Assembly: GCF_003858645.1 (NCBI RefSeq)
Contig: NZ_RQJP01000002.1
Coordinates: 434,001-498,000, forward strand
Direction of reading: 5' to 3'
Length of the DNA stretch: 64,000 nt
From: Larkinella knui
Lineage (GTDB): Bacteria > Bacteroidota > Bacteroidia > Cytophagales > Spirosomataceae
Positions 42,236 to 51,623 of the stretch are shown here, one piece after another; position 1 is the first letter of the stretch; every line of letters begins with the position of its first letter. The notes below the pieces were generated by a model. That model made no database searches. It worked only from the letters and a program-made list of their open reading frames with translations, and was not told where the DNA came from. The translations under genes were made by a program, and so were the position numbers.

Positions 42236-45079
42236 ATGAAACTCACCGCCTGCCTGCTGGGAATTGGGCTGATTGCTTCGCTGGTTTCCTGCCAAAAAAC
42301 CGCATCCGAACCCGAAGCGATCAGCTATTCAACCCTGAAAGAAGGGTTCCAAAATCCGCCGATTCACGCCCGGCCAAAAGTGTATTGGTGGTGGCTGAAT
42401 GGGTACGTAGACACCCTCCGGCTGAAAGAAGAACTGGTTGCCATCAAAAACGCCGGTTTAGGGGGCGTCGATCTGTTTGAAATTGGACTGCCACCCGCCA
42501 GCGACCCGAACCGGATCATTCCCGCAGGCCCGGCTTTCATGAGTGAGGAGTCGGTGAAAAACATCGGTCTGGCGATTCGGGAAGCCGGTAAGCTGGATCT
42601 GGAAGTGGGCCTGAATCTGGCCAGCAGCTGGAACGCGGGCGGAAGCTGGGTCACGCCCAGATATGCGGCCAAAACCATTTACTTTTCAAAAACCACCCTA
42701 AAAGGCGCTGGCAGTCAACCGGTTAAATTACCTTTCCCCACCATTACGCCCGACAAAAAAGGCCAGCCCAGGCCCATCGTTTACGGGGCTGATGGCAAAC
42801 CGGCCTACCACGAGGAAGTAGCCGTGATTGCCTTGCCCGCCGGTCAGACGTCCCAACTCGACACCACGAAGATCATCAACGTAACGGCTTTTTTCGACGC
42901 CAAAACCGAACAACTGACCTGGCAGGCTCCGGCGGGTACGTGGAATATTTACCGGTACGTCTGCTCCAATTCCGGCGAGCAGTTGATCCGCCCCACACCC
43001 AATTCGGTCGGCCCCATCATCGACCATTTCGATTCGACGGCGACGCGGATGCACGTCATGTATTTTATCGATCGCTTAAAACCGGTGGTTGGTGATTTTA
43101 GCAAAAGTGCGTTAAAGAACTTGTATCTAGCCAGTTACGAAGCCAAGGAGTTTACCTGGACGCCCACCCTGCCGGCGGCTTTCAAAAAGTTGAACGGTTA
43201 CGACCTCTACAAATTTCTGCCCGCCATGTACAACAAGGACTGGTACCGCCCAGACGTGGCCGAGAATTTTCAGTTCGATTTCAACAAAACCATGTCCGAG
43301 CTGATGATTAACAACCATTACCGGAAGGCCAAGGAAATCTGCAACAGCTACGGGCTGCAAATCATTTCGGAATCAGGCGGACCGGGCCATTTGCACCACA
43401 TTCCGGTCGAGACGCTGAAGGCCCTGGGTTCGCTGGACGTGCCGCGCGGAGAATACTGGTACAACCGCGAATTTTTCATGGAAAATGACACGGATAGCCT
43501 GGTCGACATGATCTGGCTGGTGAAAGAGATTGCAGCTGCTTCGCACATTTACAAACGCGGTATCGTTGAGGAAGAGTCGTTTACGAGTTACTGGGACTGG
43601 CAGGAAGGGCCGTCGGATCTGAAAGTCATCGCCGACCGGGCGTTTTGCGAGGGCATGAACCGGCTGGTGATCCACGGTTTTCCGCACAATCCGGCAGAAA
43701 TGGGTCATCCGGGCATCGCCTATTTCGCCGGTACGCACTACAACGACCGCAACGTCTGGTGGCCGAAAATCAAACCCTTCAACGACTACCTGGGGCGGAT
43801 TTCGTACATCCTGCAAAAAACGAGTTTCGTCGCTGACGTGCTGCATTATTACGGCGACAATGTCCCCAACCTGATACCGCCCAAAAACACCCGGTTTTCG
43901 GTCGGGCCGGGCTACGATTACGAGGTCGTGAACACCGAAGTGCTGATGCGGGATCTGGTTGTCGAAAACGGCGAATGGGTGCTGCCGGGCGTCGGGCGCT
44001 ACAAGGTATTGAGCATCGGAACCGAGGGGCGAATACCGCCGGACGTGCGGGAAAAACTCAAAAGACTGGCCGGACAGGGAGGCCGTTTAGTCGATCAAAA
44101 ACCGGCTTTACCTGCCTTGACCGAACTGAAGATTTGGCCGGATTTCAGTTATGCCGACCAGAAAGCCGATCAGCGCGAAACCCCGCTGGACTACATTCAT
44201 TACCGAACTGGTGACGTCGATTTTTACCTGGTTCGGAATACCACCAACCAGTGGGTGTCGAGAACCTGCTCATTTCGGCAAACGGATAAAACGCCCGAAA
44301 TCTGGGATCCGGTTTCGGGCCAAACCGCTCCGGTGTCGGTTTATCATCAGGAAGCGGGCTACCTGAAATTGCCGGTTTCGCTACCGCCGTACGCGTCTTA
44401 TTTTGTGGTTTTCTCGAAAGAAACCGCTCCGGCTCACCACACCGAAGTGACCGGTTCCGGCCCCAATCCACCGCATCTGGCGTTCACCCCCAACGGCTTG
44501 ACTTTTTGGCAGGCGGGCACTTTTGAAGTTCGAAAAGAATCCGGTTTTGAGCAGATTGACAACAGGCAACCCGCCGTGACGCTGGATGGCCCGTGGCAGC
44601 TTACGTTTCCGAAAGGCTGGGGTGCCCCCGAATCGGCGACCTTTCCCAGACTCATTTCCTGGACGGAATCCGATCAGAAAGGCATCCGGTATTTTTCGGG
44701 GACCGCCATATATCAAAAGAGTTTTTCGTACACACCGGTTTCTAATACCGCTCATAATCAACGGGTTTACCTCGATTTAGGCCGCTTATCGAAAGTTGGC
44801 GAAGTATGGCTGAACGATAAACCGCTGGGCATCGTCTGGACACCGCCTTATCACTTCGATGTTACTGATTACGTCAAACCGGGTGCCAATACGCTGAAAG
44901 TTGAAGTGGCCAATACGTGGTCGAACCGGCTGACCGGTGACGCCCTGACCGGCGAAAAGTATACGAAAACCAACATCACGAAGGCCAACAAAAACCTGGT
45001 TCCCTGGGAGCAACTGCCCCTGATCGAATCGGGTTTGCTGGGGCCGGTGACCATTCAGACCGTGAAAACCATTCGTTGA
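42236..45079 (+). CDS. GH106-family alpha-L-rhamnosidase-like lipoprotein, copy 1
   Basis: A 947-residue exported lipoprotein (lipobox LVSC, Cys about 19). The N-terminal catalytic region has the GH106 pattern: YSTLKEGFQNPP, ARPKVYWWWLNGYVDTLRLK, NAGLGGVDLFEIGLPP and later ISESGGPGHLHHIPVET and VEEESFTSYWDWQEGPSDLK. The C-terminus is a GH2-like sugar-binding jelly roll (VYLDLGRLSKVGEVWLNDKP, VEVANTWSNRLTGDALTG). GH106 members remove alpha-linked L-rhamnose from pectin side chains and similar glycans. The lipid anchor may place it at the cell surface. It is about 60 percent alike by eye to the next gene, 4 nt downstream. Confidence 0.88.
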   Translation: MKLTACLLGIGLIASLVSCQKTASEPEAISYSTLKEGFQNPPIHARPKVYWWWLNGYVDTLRLKEELVAIKNAGLGGVDLFEIGLPPASDPNRIIPAGPAFMSEESVKNIGLAIREAGKLDLEVGLNLASSWNAGGSWVTPRYAAKTIYFSKTTLKGAGSQPVKLPFPTITPDKKGQPRPIVYGADGKPAYHEEVAVIALPAGQTSQLDTTKIINVTAFFDAKTEQLTWQAPAGTWNIYRYVCSNSGEQLIRPTPNSVGPIIDHFDSTATRMHVMYFIDRLKPVVGDFSKSALKNLYLASYEAKEFTWTPTLPAAFKKLNGYDLYKFLPAMYNKDWYRPDVAENFQFDFNKTMSELMINNHYRKAKEICNSYGLQIISESGGPGHLHHIPVETLKALGSLDVPRGEYWYNREFFMENDTDSLVDMIWLVKEIAAASHIYKRGIVEEESFTSYWDWQEGPSDLKVIADRAFCEGMNRLVIHGFPHNPAEMGHPGIAYFAGTHYNDRNVWWPKIKPFNDYLGRISYILQKTSFVADVLHYYGDNVPNLIPPKNTRFSVGPGYDYEVVNTEVLMRDLVVENGEWVLPGVGRYKVLSIGTEGRIPPDVREKLKRLAGQGGRLVDQKPALPALTELKIWPDFSYADQKADQRETPLDYIHYRTGDVDFYLVRNTTNQWVSRTCSFRQTDKTPEIWDPVSGQTAPVSVYHQEAGYLKLPVSLPPYASYFVVFSKETAPAHHTEVTGSGPNPPHLAFTPNGLTFWQAGTFEVRKESGFEQIDNRQPAVTLDGPWQLTFPKGWGAPESATFPRLISWTESDQKGIRYFSGTAIYQKSFSYTPVSNTAHNQRVYLDLGRLSKVGEVWLNDKPLGIVWTPPYHFDVTDYVKPGANTLKVEVANTWSNRLTGDALTGEKYTKTNITKANKNLVPWEQLPLIESGLLGPVTIQTVKTIR

Positions 45080-45083
45080 CAAC

Positions 45084-47909
45084 ATGAAAGTCGTACTGCT
45101 TTTTTGTATACTGACCGTTTTTTCCTTCCCGCTGAAGGCTCAACCGGCGTCCTATGCATCCATCCGGGAAGGCTTCAAAAATCCGCCCACGCAGGCCCGC
45201 CCCAAAGTCTATTGGTGGTGGCTTAACGGCAACGTGGATACCGTCCGGCTAAAGGAAGAATTGAACGCGATGAAAACCGCTGGCATCGGTGGCGTAGACA
45301 TTTTTGAAATCGGCGTTCCGCCCTACAACAATCCCAACGACATGGTGAAAGCCGGACCCGCTTTCATGGGAACGGAGTCGTTGAAAGCCATCGAAATTGC
45401 CATTCGGGAAGCGACGCGGTTAAAACTGGAAGTGGGGTTGAATCTGGCCAGTAGCTGGAATGCGGGCGGCAGCTGGATTACGCCCCAACACGCGGCCAAG
45501 TCGATTTATGTTTCGAAAACAACGGTCGATGGTGCCACTCAGAAACCGATCAGATTGTTTTTCCCGGAAATTTCAAAAACCGATGCCAAAGGGAAGCCGG
45601 TTTTCATTGAATTCGGTGCGGATGGCAAACCGGTTTTTCACCAGGAAATTGCGGTGATCGCCCTGCCGGCTGGCGACAAAACCGGCTTTCTGGATACGAC
45701 CAAAATCATTTCACTTTCCCGGTATTTCGATCCCAAAACGGAGACCTTGAACGGGCCGATTCCATCCGGAAAATGGGAAATCCATCGGTATGTTTGCGCC
45801 AGTTCGGGTGAACCGTTAAAGCTGCCCAGCCCCAATTCCAAAGGGCCGATTATCGATCATTTTGATTCGACGGCTACCCGCGCTCATTTCATGTATTTTA
45901 TCAACCGGCTTAAACCACTTTTTGGTGATTTTTCAAAAACAACGCTAAAGACTTTATACCTGGCGAGTTATGAAGCCACCGGTTTCGTCTGGACACCGTC
46001 GTTACCGGCTGAATTTTTCCAGCTAAACGGGTACGCCATCGACAAATTTCTGCCGGTTCTTTTCGACAAAACGCTCCTTAATCCCGAAACAACTGCTCAG
46101 TTTCAGCAGGATTATAACCGGACGTTATCGGAGTTGATGATTCGGAATCATTACGGCAAAGGGAAGGAAATAGCCAACCGGTATGGGCTAAAACTCACGT
46201 CTGAAGCCGGTGGCCCCGGCCCGCCCCTCCATAATGTTCCGGTCGAAACCCTGAAAGCGTTGGGGGCACTGGATGTACCACGCGGAGAATTCTGGAGCCG
46301 GTATCAGTACCTGGACGCCGACAGCGTCGATATCATGTGGCTCGTGAAAGAGATTGCGGCTGCGGCCCACATTTACAAGCGACAATTGATTGAAGAAGAA
46401 TCGTTTACGAGCTTTCATCACTGGCAGGAAGGGCCGTTCGACCTGAAATCCATTGCCGACCGGGCTTTCTGCGAAGGGATGAACCGCGTCGTGATTCACG
46501 GCTTTAGCCACAACCCGACAGGCACCGGTTTTCCCGGAATCGTTTATGGGGCCGGTACGCACTTCAATACCAAGCAGACCTGGTGGCCCAAAATAAAACC
46601 GTTTACAGATTACCTCGGCCGGATTTCGCACGTCTTGCAAAACACCCAGTTTGTGGCCGATGTGGTGTATTATTACGGGGATAAAGTGCCGAATTTTGTT
46701 TCACCCAAAAATACGCGGTTTCGGGTAGGTCCGGGCTATGATTATGAGGTGATCAACACGGATATTCTACTGAACGACTTAACCGTAAAAAACGGAAAAT
46801 TGGCGCTATCAAACGGTGCCACATTTAGCATTCTGGCGTTGGGGAACACGGATCAATTGTCGCCAAAAATCATTGATAAACTTCGGGCTCTGGCGAAACA
46901 AGGTGCGGTTGTTAGTGGCAAAGGTTTTTCAAACGAAACTGCTTCTAACTTGCTTAAAAACCGCGGTATTAACCCTGATTTCAGTCATACAAATGCGGCA
47001 TCTTCCGCGTTGGATTACGTTCATTACCGGCAGCAGGACACAGATTATTATTTAGTTCGAAATACAACGGATCAGTGGATAACACAAAATCTTTCTTTTC
47101 GTCAAACGGGCAAAATACCGGAGGTCTGGGACCCGGTAACGGGCAAAATTGCGCCGGTTTCGATTTATAACCAGGAGAAACAACACCTTCGTTTACCGCT
47201 TTCCTTACCGCCTTACGGCTCGTATTTCGTCGTCTTTAAAAAAGGCACTTCCAAAACCCACTACACGGGTTTAGTCGAAACAAACGGAAAACTTCCAACG
47301 CTGGATTATACGCCGACCGGCATCCGTTTTCCGGAGTCCGGAACGGTTGAGCTGACCAACGTAACCAACCGCCCAAGCCGGATTACGACTTCTATTTCCA
47401 GTCAGCCCATTGCGGGTTCGTGGCAGTTAACGTTCCCGAAAAACTGGGGCGCACCCGCATCCGTAACGCTACCGGAACTGATTTCCTGGACGGAATCGGA
47501 AGAGCCGGGCATCCGGTATTTTTCGGGCATCGGTACGTATCAAAAAACGTTTCAATTTTCCGCTAAATTTGATTCCTTGCGCAATGAACGGGTCTTTTTG
47601 AACCTCGGAAACGTATCGGAACTGGCGGATGTGTGGCTGAATGGTCAGCATCTGGGCATCTGTTGGGCCGAACCGCATCGATTCGACATTACCAATTTTG
47701 TGAAATCCGGTCAGAATACGCTGAAAATCGAGGTGGCCAACACCTGGTCGAACCGGCTGACGGGCGACGCAATCACCGGCGAAAAATTTACGAACACCAA
47801 CATTGCCATTGGCTACAAGGGCACGCCCTGGAAACAGGTGCCCTTGATTGAATCCGGTTTGCTGGGACCCGTCACGATCCAAACTATCAAAACACAATCA
47901 GTAAAATGA
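45084..47909 (+). CDS. GH106-family alpha-L-rhamnosidase-like protein, copy 2
   Basis: A 941-residue paralogue of the preceding gene, starting 4 nt after it. It has a cleavable signal peptide (VFSFPLKAQP) rather than a lipobox, so it is probably periplasmic or secreted while copy 1 is anchored. The same blocks recur: ARPKVYWWWLNGNVDTVRLK, GIGGVDIFEIGVPP, TSEAGGPGPPLHNVPVET, IEEESFTSFHHWQEGPFDLK, and the jelly-roll tail VEVANTWSNRLTGDAITGEK. Divided location and small differences suggest that the pair acts in sequence on one glycan (inference). It overlaps the SGNH gene by ATGA. Confidence 0.88.
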   Translation: MKVVLLFCILTVFSFPLKAQPASYASIREGFKNPPTQARPKVYWWWLNGNVDTVRLKEELNAMKTAGIGGVDIFEIGVPPYNNPNDMVKAGPAFMGTESLKAIEIAIREATRLKLEVGLNLASSWNAGGSWITPQHAAKSIYVSKTTVDGATQKPIRLFFPEISKTDAKGKPVFIEFGADGKPVFHQEIAVIALPAGDKTGFLDTTKIISLSRYFDPKTETLNGPIPSGKWEIHRYVCASSGEPLKLPSPNSKGPIIDHFDSTATRAHFMYFINRLKPLFGDFSKTTLKTLYLASYEATGFVWTPSLPAEFFQLNGYAIDKFLPVLFDKTLLNPETTAQFQQDYNRTLSELMIRNHYGKGKEIANRYGLKLTSEAGGPGPPLHNVPVETLKALGALDVPRGEFWSRYQYLDADSVDIMWLVKEIAAAAHIYKRQLIEEESFTSFHHWQEGPFDLKSIADRAFCEGMNRVVIHGFSHNPTGTGFPGIVYGAGTHFNTKQTWWPKIKPFTDYLGRISHVLQNTQFVADVVYYYGDKVPNFVSPKNTRFRVGPGYDYEVINTDILLNDLTVKNGKLALSNGATFSILALGNTDQLSPKIIDKLRALAKQGAVVSGKGFSNETASNLLKNRGINPDFSHTNAASSALDYVHYRQQDTDYYLVRNTTDQWITQNLSFRQTGKIPEVWDPVTGKIAPVSIYNQEKQHLRLPLSLPPYGSYFVVFKKGTSKTHYTGLVETNGKLPTLDYTPTGIRFPESGTVELTNVTNRPSRITTSISSQPIAGSWQLTFPKNWGAPASVTLPELISWTESEEPGIRYFSGIGTYQKTFQFSAKFDSLRNERVFLNLGNVSELADVWLNGQHLGICWAEPHRFDITNFVKSGQNTLKIEVANTWSNRLTGDAITGEKFTNTNIAIGYKGTPWKQVPLIESGLLGPVTIQTIKTQSVK

Positions 47910-48625
47910 GAAAAATGACTGGATTCCTATTCGCTTTCATTGCGAGTTTCACGTTTGCCGCCAAAGCTCAAAACCCCGCTATCGCCGATTCGGCGACGTA
48001 TTTAGCCGATTTGAAAAAGGAATTAGTGATTGAATGGCCCAAAAACCGGACGATCAACCTGGTCTTTCACGGCCATTCGGTTCCCGCCGGGTATTGGCAA
48101 AATCACGAGGTACACACGCTGGAATCGTATCCGAATCTGGTGCTGGCGAAACTGAAGGAATGGTATCCGTATGCGGTTATCAACGTGATCGTTACGGCAA
48201 TCGGCGGGGAAAATTCATTGAAGGGACAGGAGCGGTTTGAGCGGGATGTGCTCGTTCATAAACCGGATGTTCTGTTCATTGATTACGCCCTGAACGACCG
48301 GGGAGCGGGGCTGGAAAAAGCGAAAGAAGCCTGGGAAAAAATGATTCAGTCGGCGCTTTCCAAAAATATAAAAGTTATTCTTTTAACGCCCTCTCCCGAT
48401 CAGCGGGTGGATATTCTGGCGGCCGGAAATCCGTTGGAACAACACACCAACCAGATTATAAAACTCGCCGAAACGCATCACATCGGCCTGGTAGATTCGT
48501 ACGCCCAATTCAGGCAAGTAGCGGCACGGGGTGAGTTAGTCAAGCATATGGCCTCCGTTAATCACCCGAATCTGGCAGGCCATCAATTGATTGTAAATGA
48601 AGTCCTGAAATGGTTTACGAAGTAA
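47906..48625 (+). CDS. SGNH/GDSL-type esterase-like protein, atypical catalytic motifs
   Basis: A 239-residue exported protein with signal peptide (to about AAKAQN). The fold is SGNH-like: block I is FHGHSVPAGYW (GHS rather than GDS), block II VTAIGGENSL with the oxyanion Gly, block III DYALND with the Asn, and block V NHPNLAGHQ. The usual catalytic Asp three residues before the His is Ser here (SVNH instead of DxxH). It would be a deacetylase or carbohydrate esterase of the glycan locus if active. Translationally coupled to the GH106 gene (ATGA), and overlaps the convergent GntR gene by 11 nt. Confidence 0.82.
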   Translation: MRKMTGFLFAFIASFTFAAKAQNPAIADSATYLADLKKELVIEWPKNRTINLVFHGHSVPAGYWQNHEVHTLESYPNLVLAKLKEWYPYAVINVIVTAIGGENSLKGQERFERDVLVHKPDVLFIDYALNDRGAGLEKAKEAWEKMIQSALSKNIKVILLTPSPDQRVDILAAGNPLEQHTNQIIKLAETHHIGLVDSYAQFRQVAARGELVKHMASVNHPNLAGHQLIVNEVLKWFTK

Positions 48626-49379
48626 TGGGTTTGGCGGGGCGGTAATCGTGTTCGGGGCTGGCAATAATGGCGAACTTGTATTTATCGCCGTGGTAATAAG
48701 ACCGTTCAATTTCAACCACTTTCTCGCCCGTACAAATTACCGCACTATCGAGAACGAAGGCCGGAGTTGGCTTATTAATTTCGAAGTTGTTGGTATTAGG
48801 CTGCATAATCGTTACGCCCAGAGTTTGCTGTACTTCGGTGATTTTCAAGCGATAACTACTTTCGTAGACTTTAAAATACGAAACTTCCGTTGGTATTTTA
48901 TTGATTTTTGGGCACAAGGTTAGCGAGATGTATTTAACTTCGTCCTTGATCAATAAATCATCGGCGTAGCGAAGCTGGTGCAATTTTAAAACCGGGCCAT
49001 CGATGATAAAATGCCGCCCGTTTATCTCCGAAGAAATACCATCCTCCAGAATGGTTTTCTCGAGAACAATATTTTTAGGCGTAAAACCTTCGGCAATTAA
49101 ACTGTCGTGAAAACCGCGACGTGTGGCATAAATCGATCCGAGTGTCCGAATTAAATGGTGATCGTCGGTACGGTTTAGCACATACGTTCCCTTCCCTTTT
49201 ATTCGTTTCGCCCACCCTTTTGATTCAATTTCCAGCAGCGCTTTTCGTGCGGTTGTATTGCTGATTTTAAAATGCTTGATCAACTCATTTTCGGAAGGAA
49301 TCTGATCGCCCGGCTGCAACTCACCGGTTTTTATCTTTTCGATAATGCTATCGCTGATCTCAATGAATTTTGATTTCAT
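48615..49379 (-). CDS. GntR-family transcriptional regulator (HutC/UTRA type)
   Basis: A 254-residue regulator: winged helix-turn-helix at 1-70 (GELQPGDQIPSENELIKHF, ISNTTARKALLEIESKGW) and a UTRA ligand-binding domain at about 90-245 with RYADDLLIKDEVKYISL and VVEIERSYYHGDKYKFAI. Such proteins bind a sugar-phosphate-like effector and usually repress a neighbouring catabolic operon. It is convergent with, and overlaps by 11 nt, the last gene of the glycan locus, which it probably controls. I start at ATG 49379 because the next 35 upstream codons lack similarity to the wHTH domain. Confidence 0.9.
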   Translation of the reverse strand: MKSKFIEISDSIIEKIKTGELQPGDQIPSENELIKHFKISNTTARKALLEIESKGWAKRIKGKGTYVLNRTDDHHLIRTLGSIYATRRGFHDSLIAEGFTPKNIVLEKTILEDGISSEINGRHFIIDGPVLKLHQLRYADDLLIKDEVKYISLTLCPKINKIPTEVSYFKVYESSYRLKITEVQQTLGVTIMQPNTNNFEINKPTPAFVLDSAVICTGEKVVEIERSYYHGDKYKFAIIASPEHDYRPAKPITS

Positions 49380-49553
49380 TTTGCTGCTACCTAGTAAAGA
49401 TCCATTCACTGCCCGATTGCCGAAAAGAAGACTTGATGCGCTAAAATAGCGTTTCTCCGGCGAAATTACGGCAGTCTTGACCAAAGTGCCAAATGTGGGG
49501 TTATCTATTCAGTAACCGGAAGCGGCCATCGGCCCGGTTTACCCGAAACCGCA

Positions 49554-49590
49554 CAAAAAAAGCGCCCGGTCGGATGAAGACGCAAGCGCT
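49554..49590 (-). terminator. Rho-independent terminator of ytxJ
   Basis: Read leftward, AGCGC / GCGCT with a longer loop is followed by at least six U residues (A-run at 49554-49560). It lies 23 nt after the ytxJ stop. Confidence 0.65.
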
Positions 49591-49612
49591 GTTAAATTCG
49601 TTGGGAATTGGA

Positions 49613-49951
49613 TTATGCCGATACGACCTGTTGCTTCAACTCGTCGAACGAAATTTCAAAATGAGATGCATCGTAAATGCATTCGCCGTTCTGAATCAGC
49701 AGAACCTGGGGAGATTGGTGATCGACTCCGAACTCGTCGGCCACCTGGCCCGACACCGATCGAAACGAAATCAGATCTAAATAATAGGGTTTGATACCGG
49801 CCGAATCGCTCCAATTGCGCTCTAAACGGCTCATAGCCGTCGAGCTGATGGAGCAGCGCGTGCTGTGTTTGAAAATCAATACCGGCTGTTCGGCCGACTC
49901 TTGCTTGATTTGGGCCAGTTGGGCGTTGTCTTGCAGTTTGTTCCAGTTCAT
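49613..49951 (-). CDS. ytxJ: Bacillithiol-system redox-active protein YtxJ
   Basis: A 112-residue thioredoxin-fold protein of the monothiol YtxJ family. The active Cys is Cys33 in the diagnostic FKHSTRCSISSTA; PQVLLIQNGE is the cis-Pro loop. In Firmicutes and many Bacteroidota it is linked with bacillithiol as a bacilliredoxin-like disulfide exchanger. It implies bacillithiol use in this organism, though synthesis genes (bshA, B, C) are not in the window. Confidence 0.9.
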   Translation of the reverse strand: MNWNKLQDNAQLAQIKQESAEQPVLIFKHSTRCSISSTAMSRLERNWSDSAGIKPYYLDLISFRSVSGQVADEFGVDHQSPQVLLIQNGECIYDASHFEISFDELKQQVVSA

Positions 49952-50016
49952 GATGCTTGTTCACACGTAACTACGTGCCTATAAGCTATATTATACCGGA
50001 AAAGTTTCGAACTGAA

Positions 50017-50316
50017 TCAATGGATCTTTAATTTTTCCATCATTTCGTTCGATACCTCATCGGCGTAGGTCCCGTAAGCACTGACGAATGTCCCTTTCTG
50101 GCCGTCGGTCGACTCGATGGCGTACAGAATCGAGCTGTCATCCGGATTGCTCATTCCTTCGAAGCGAAAGACGTCCGTAATGTGGAATTGCTCAGGCCGA
50201 AGCTGGAGGGCTGGCTGGTGGCAAATCAGAGCGTCATTGGCCAGATTAAAGTCGAGTGTATACCCTTTTTTGTTCAGATCTTCGAGGGCTTCCACGAGTG
50301 TATCGTACGATTGCAT
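50017..50316 (-). CDS. Conserved small protein, unknown function
   Basis: A 99-residue protein common in Bacteroidota and often labelled, without clear support, as phosphoribosylpyrophosphate synthetase. It has a compact pattern: YDTLVEALEDLNKKGYTLDF at the start, VFRFEGMSNPDDSSILYAIE, and KGTFVSAYGTYADE. No catalytic PRPP-synthase motif is present and it is far too short for that enzyme. Function is unknown. Divergent from waaA. Confidence 0.82.
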   Translation of the reverse strand: MQSYDTLVEALEDLNKKGYTLDFNLANDALICHQPALQLRPEQFHITDVFRFEGMSNPDDSSILYAIESTDGQKGTFVSAYGTYADEVSNEMMEKLKIH

Positions 50317-50384
50317 GCCTTTACGAGTTAAAATATACCGATTGAGTTTGTAGTTTTACAGAGTCGAACCAACGAACCACCCGC

Positions 50385-51623
50385 TTGCTTCCTGCACTTT
50401 ATACCACATCCATCCGACTTTATCAGGCCACGTTACTGCTTGCGGCCCGGTTTCACCCCAAAGCTCGGTTAGCGGTGGAGGGCCGACGGAAATGGCTCGA
50501 ACAAATAAACACAAAATTGGCAGATAATACCGCACCAATCGCCTGGTTTCATGCCGCGTCGCTGGGCGAATTCGAGCAGGGTCGACCGGTGATGGAAGCG
50601 TTTCGGCAGCAGTATCCCACGTATAAAATCCTGCTGACGTTCTTTTCACCATCGGGCTATGAAGTTCGAAAGAACTACGCCGGGGCTGATTTTGTCTTTT
50701 ATCTCCCGTTCGATACGCCCGAAAATGCCCGGCACTTCGTCAGGCTGGTCAATCCGGCGATTGCGTTTTTTATCAAGTATGAATTCTGGTACAATTACCT
50801 GCGGGAACTGAAAGCCCGGCAAATTCCAATCCTTTCGTTTTCGGCCATTTTCCGGCCCGATCAGATCTTTTTCAAACCCTACGGCGGTTTTTACCGGAAT
50901 TTCCTGCGGTTTTTCGATCACATTCTGGTGCAGAATCAGGAATCGGTCGATCTTCTGCAAACCATTGGCATTACCCGCGTGACGCTGGCGGGTGATACGC
51001 GTTTCGACCGGGTGAAGCAGGTTGCCGATGCGAAAAAGGACATTCCGATGGCCCGGCTGTTCAAGGCGGATACGCCCCTGCTGGTGGTCGGGAGTGCGTG
51101 GCAGGCCGACATGGAGGTGTTGATTCCGTTTTTGAACCGCTTCGACAAACCGCTGAAAGTCATCATTGCGCCCCACGAAATCCACGACGACGAAATCGAA
51201 CGCTGGCGCAGCCAACTCCCCGGCCAGACCGTGCGGTTTTCGGAAGCGCAAACGTCCTACGACTCCGCCACTACGCTGATCATCGACAACGTCGGCATGC
51301 TTTCGTCGCTTTACCAATATGGCGAATTTGCCTACATCGGTGGCGCGTTTGGGAAAGGGCTGCATAACATTCTGGAGGCCGCGACGTTCCGGATGCCGCT
51401 GTTTTTCGGGCCGAATTACGGGAAATTTCAGGAAGCGGTCGATCTGGTGAAAGCGGGGGCGGCTTTTCCCGTGGCCAATACCGCTGAACTGGAAGCGGTT
51501 TTCCGGCGGCTTTATGAGGACCCTTCCGCAGCCTCAGCGATTTCCGGCGATTACGTTACTCTGAATACCGGTGCTACGTCTAAAGTGATGGAGATTGTAG
51601 CAAGGGTTGTTACACAGGGTTAA
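50385..51623 (+). CDS. waaA: 3-deoxy-D-manno-octulosonic acid (Kdo) transferase
   Basis: A 412-residue inner-membrane glycosyltransferase (GT30) that adds Kdo to the lipid A precursor, so the organism makes lipopolysaccharide. Key blocks: FHAASLGEFEQGRPVMEAF with the catalytic Glu, TFFSPSGYEVRKNY, FFIKYEFWYNYLRELKARQI, GDTRFDRV, LVVGSAWQADMEVL, APHEIHDDEIER and AYIGGAFGKGLHNILEA. The start is TTG at 50385; no ATG or GTG lies upstream in frame before the stop at 50343. The last six codons, including the stop, are part of the left arm of the palindrome element at 51606-52076 (VVTQG then TAA), so the original C-terminus has probably been replaced. Confidence 0.95.
   Translation: MLPALYTTSIRLYQATLLLAARFHPKARLAVEGRRKWLEQINTKLADNTAPIAWFHAASLGEFEQGRPVMEAFRQQYPTYKILLTFFSPSGYEVRKNYAGADFVFYLPFDTPENARHFVRLVNPAIAFFIKYEFWYNYLRELKARQIPILSFSAIFRPDQIFFKPYGGFYRNFLRFFDHILVQNQESVDLLQTIGITRVTLAGDTRFDRVKQVADAKKDIPMARLFKADTPLLVVGSAWQADMEVLIPFLNRFDKPLKVIIAPHEIHDDEIERWRSQLPGQTVRFSEAQTSYDSATTLIIDNVGMLSSLYQYGEFAYIGGAFGKGLHNILEAATFRMPLFFGPNYGKFQEAVDLVKAGAAFPVANTAELEAVFRRLYEDPSAASAISGDYVTLNTGATSKVMEIVARVVTQG

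Noticed and set aside
50017-50316. Phosphoribosylpyrophosphate synthetase
   Set aside because: Homologues sometimes carry this label, but the protein is only 99 residues and lacks the PRPP-binding and ATP-binding motifs.
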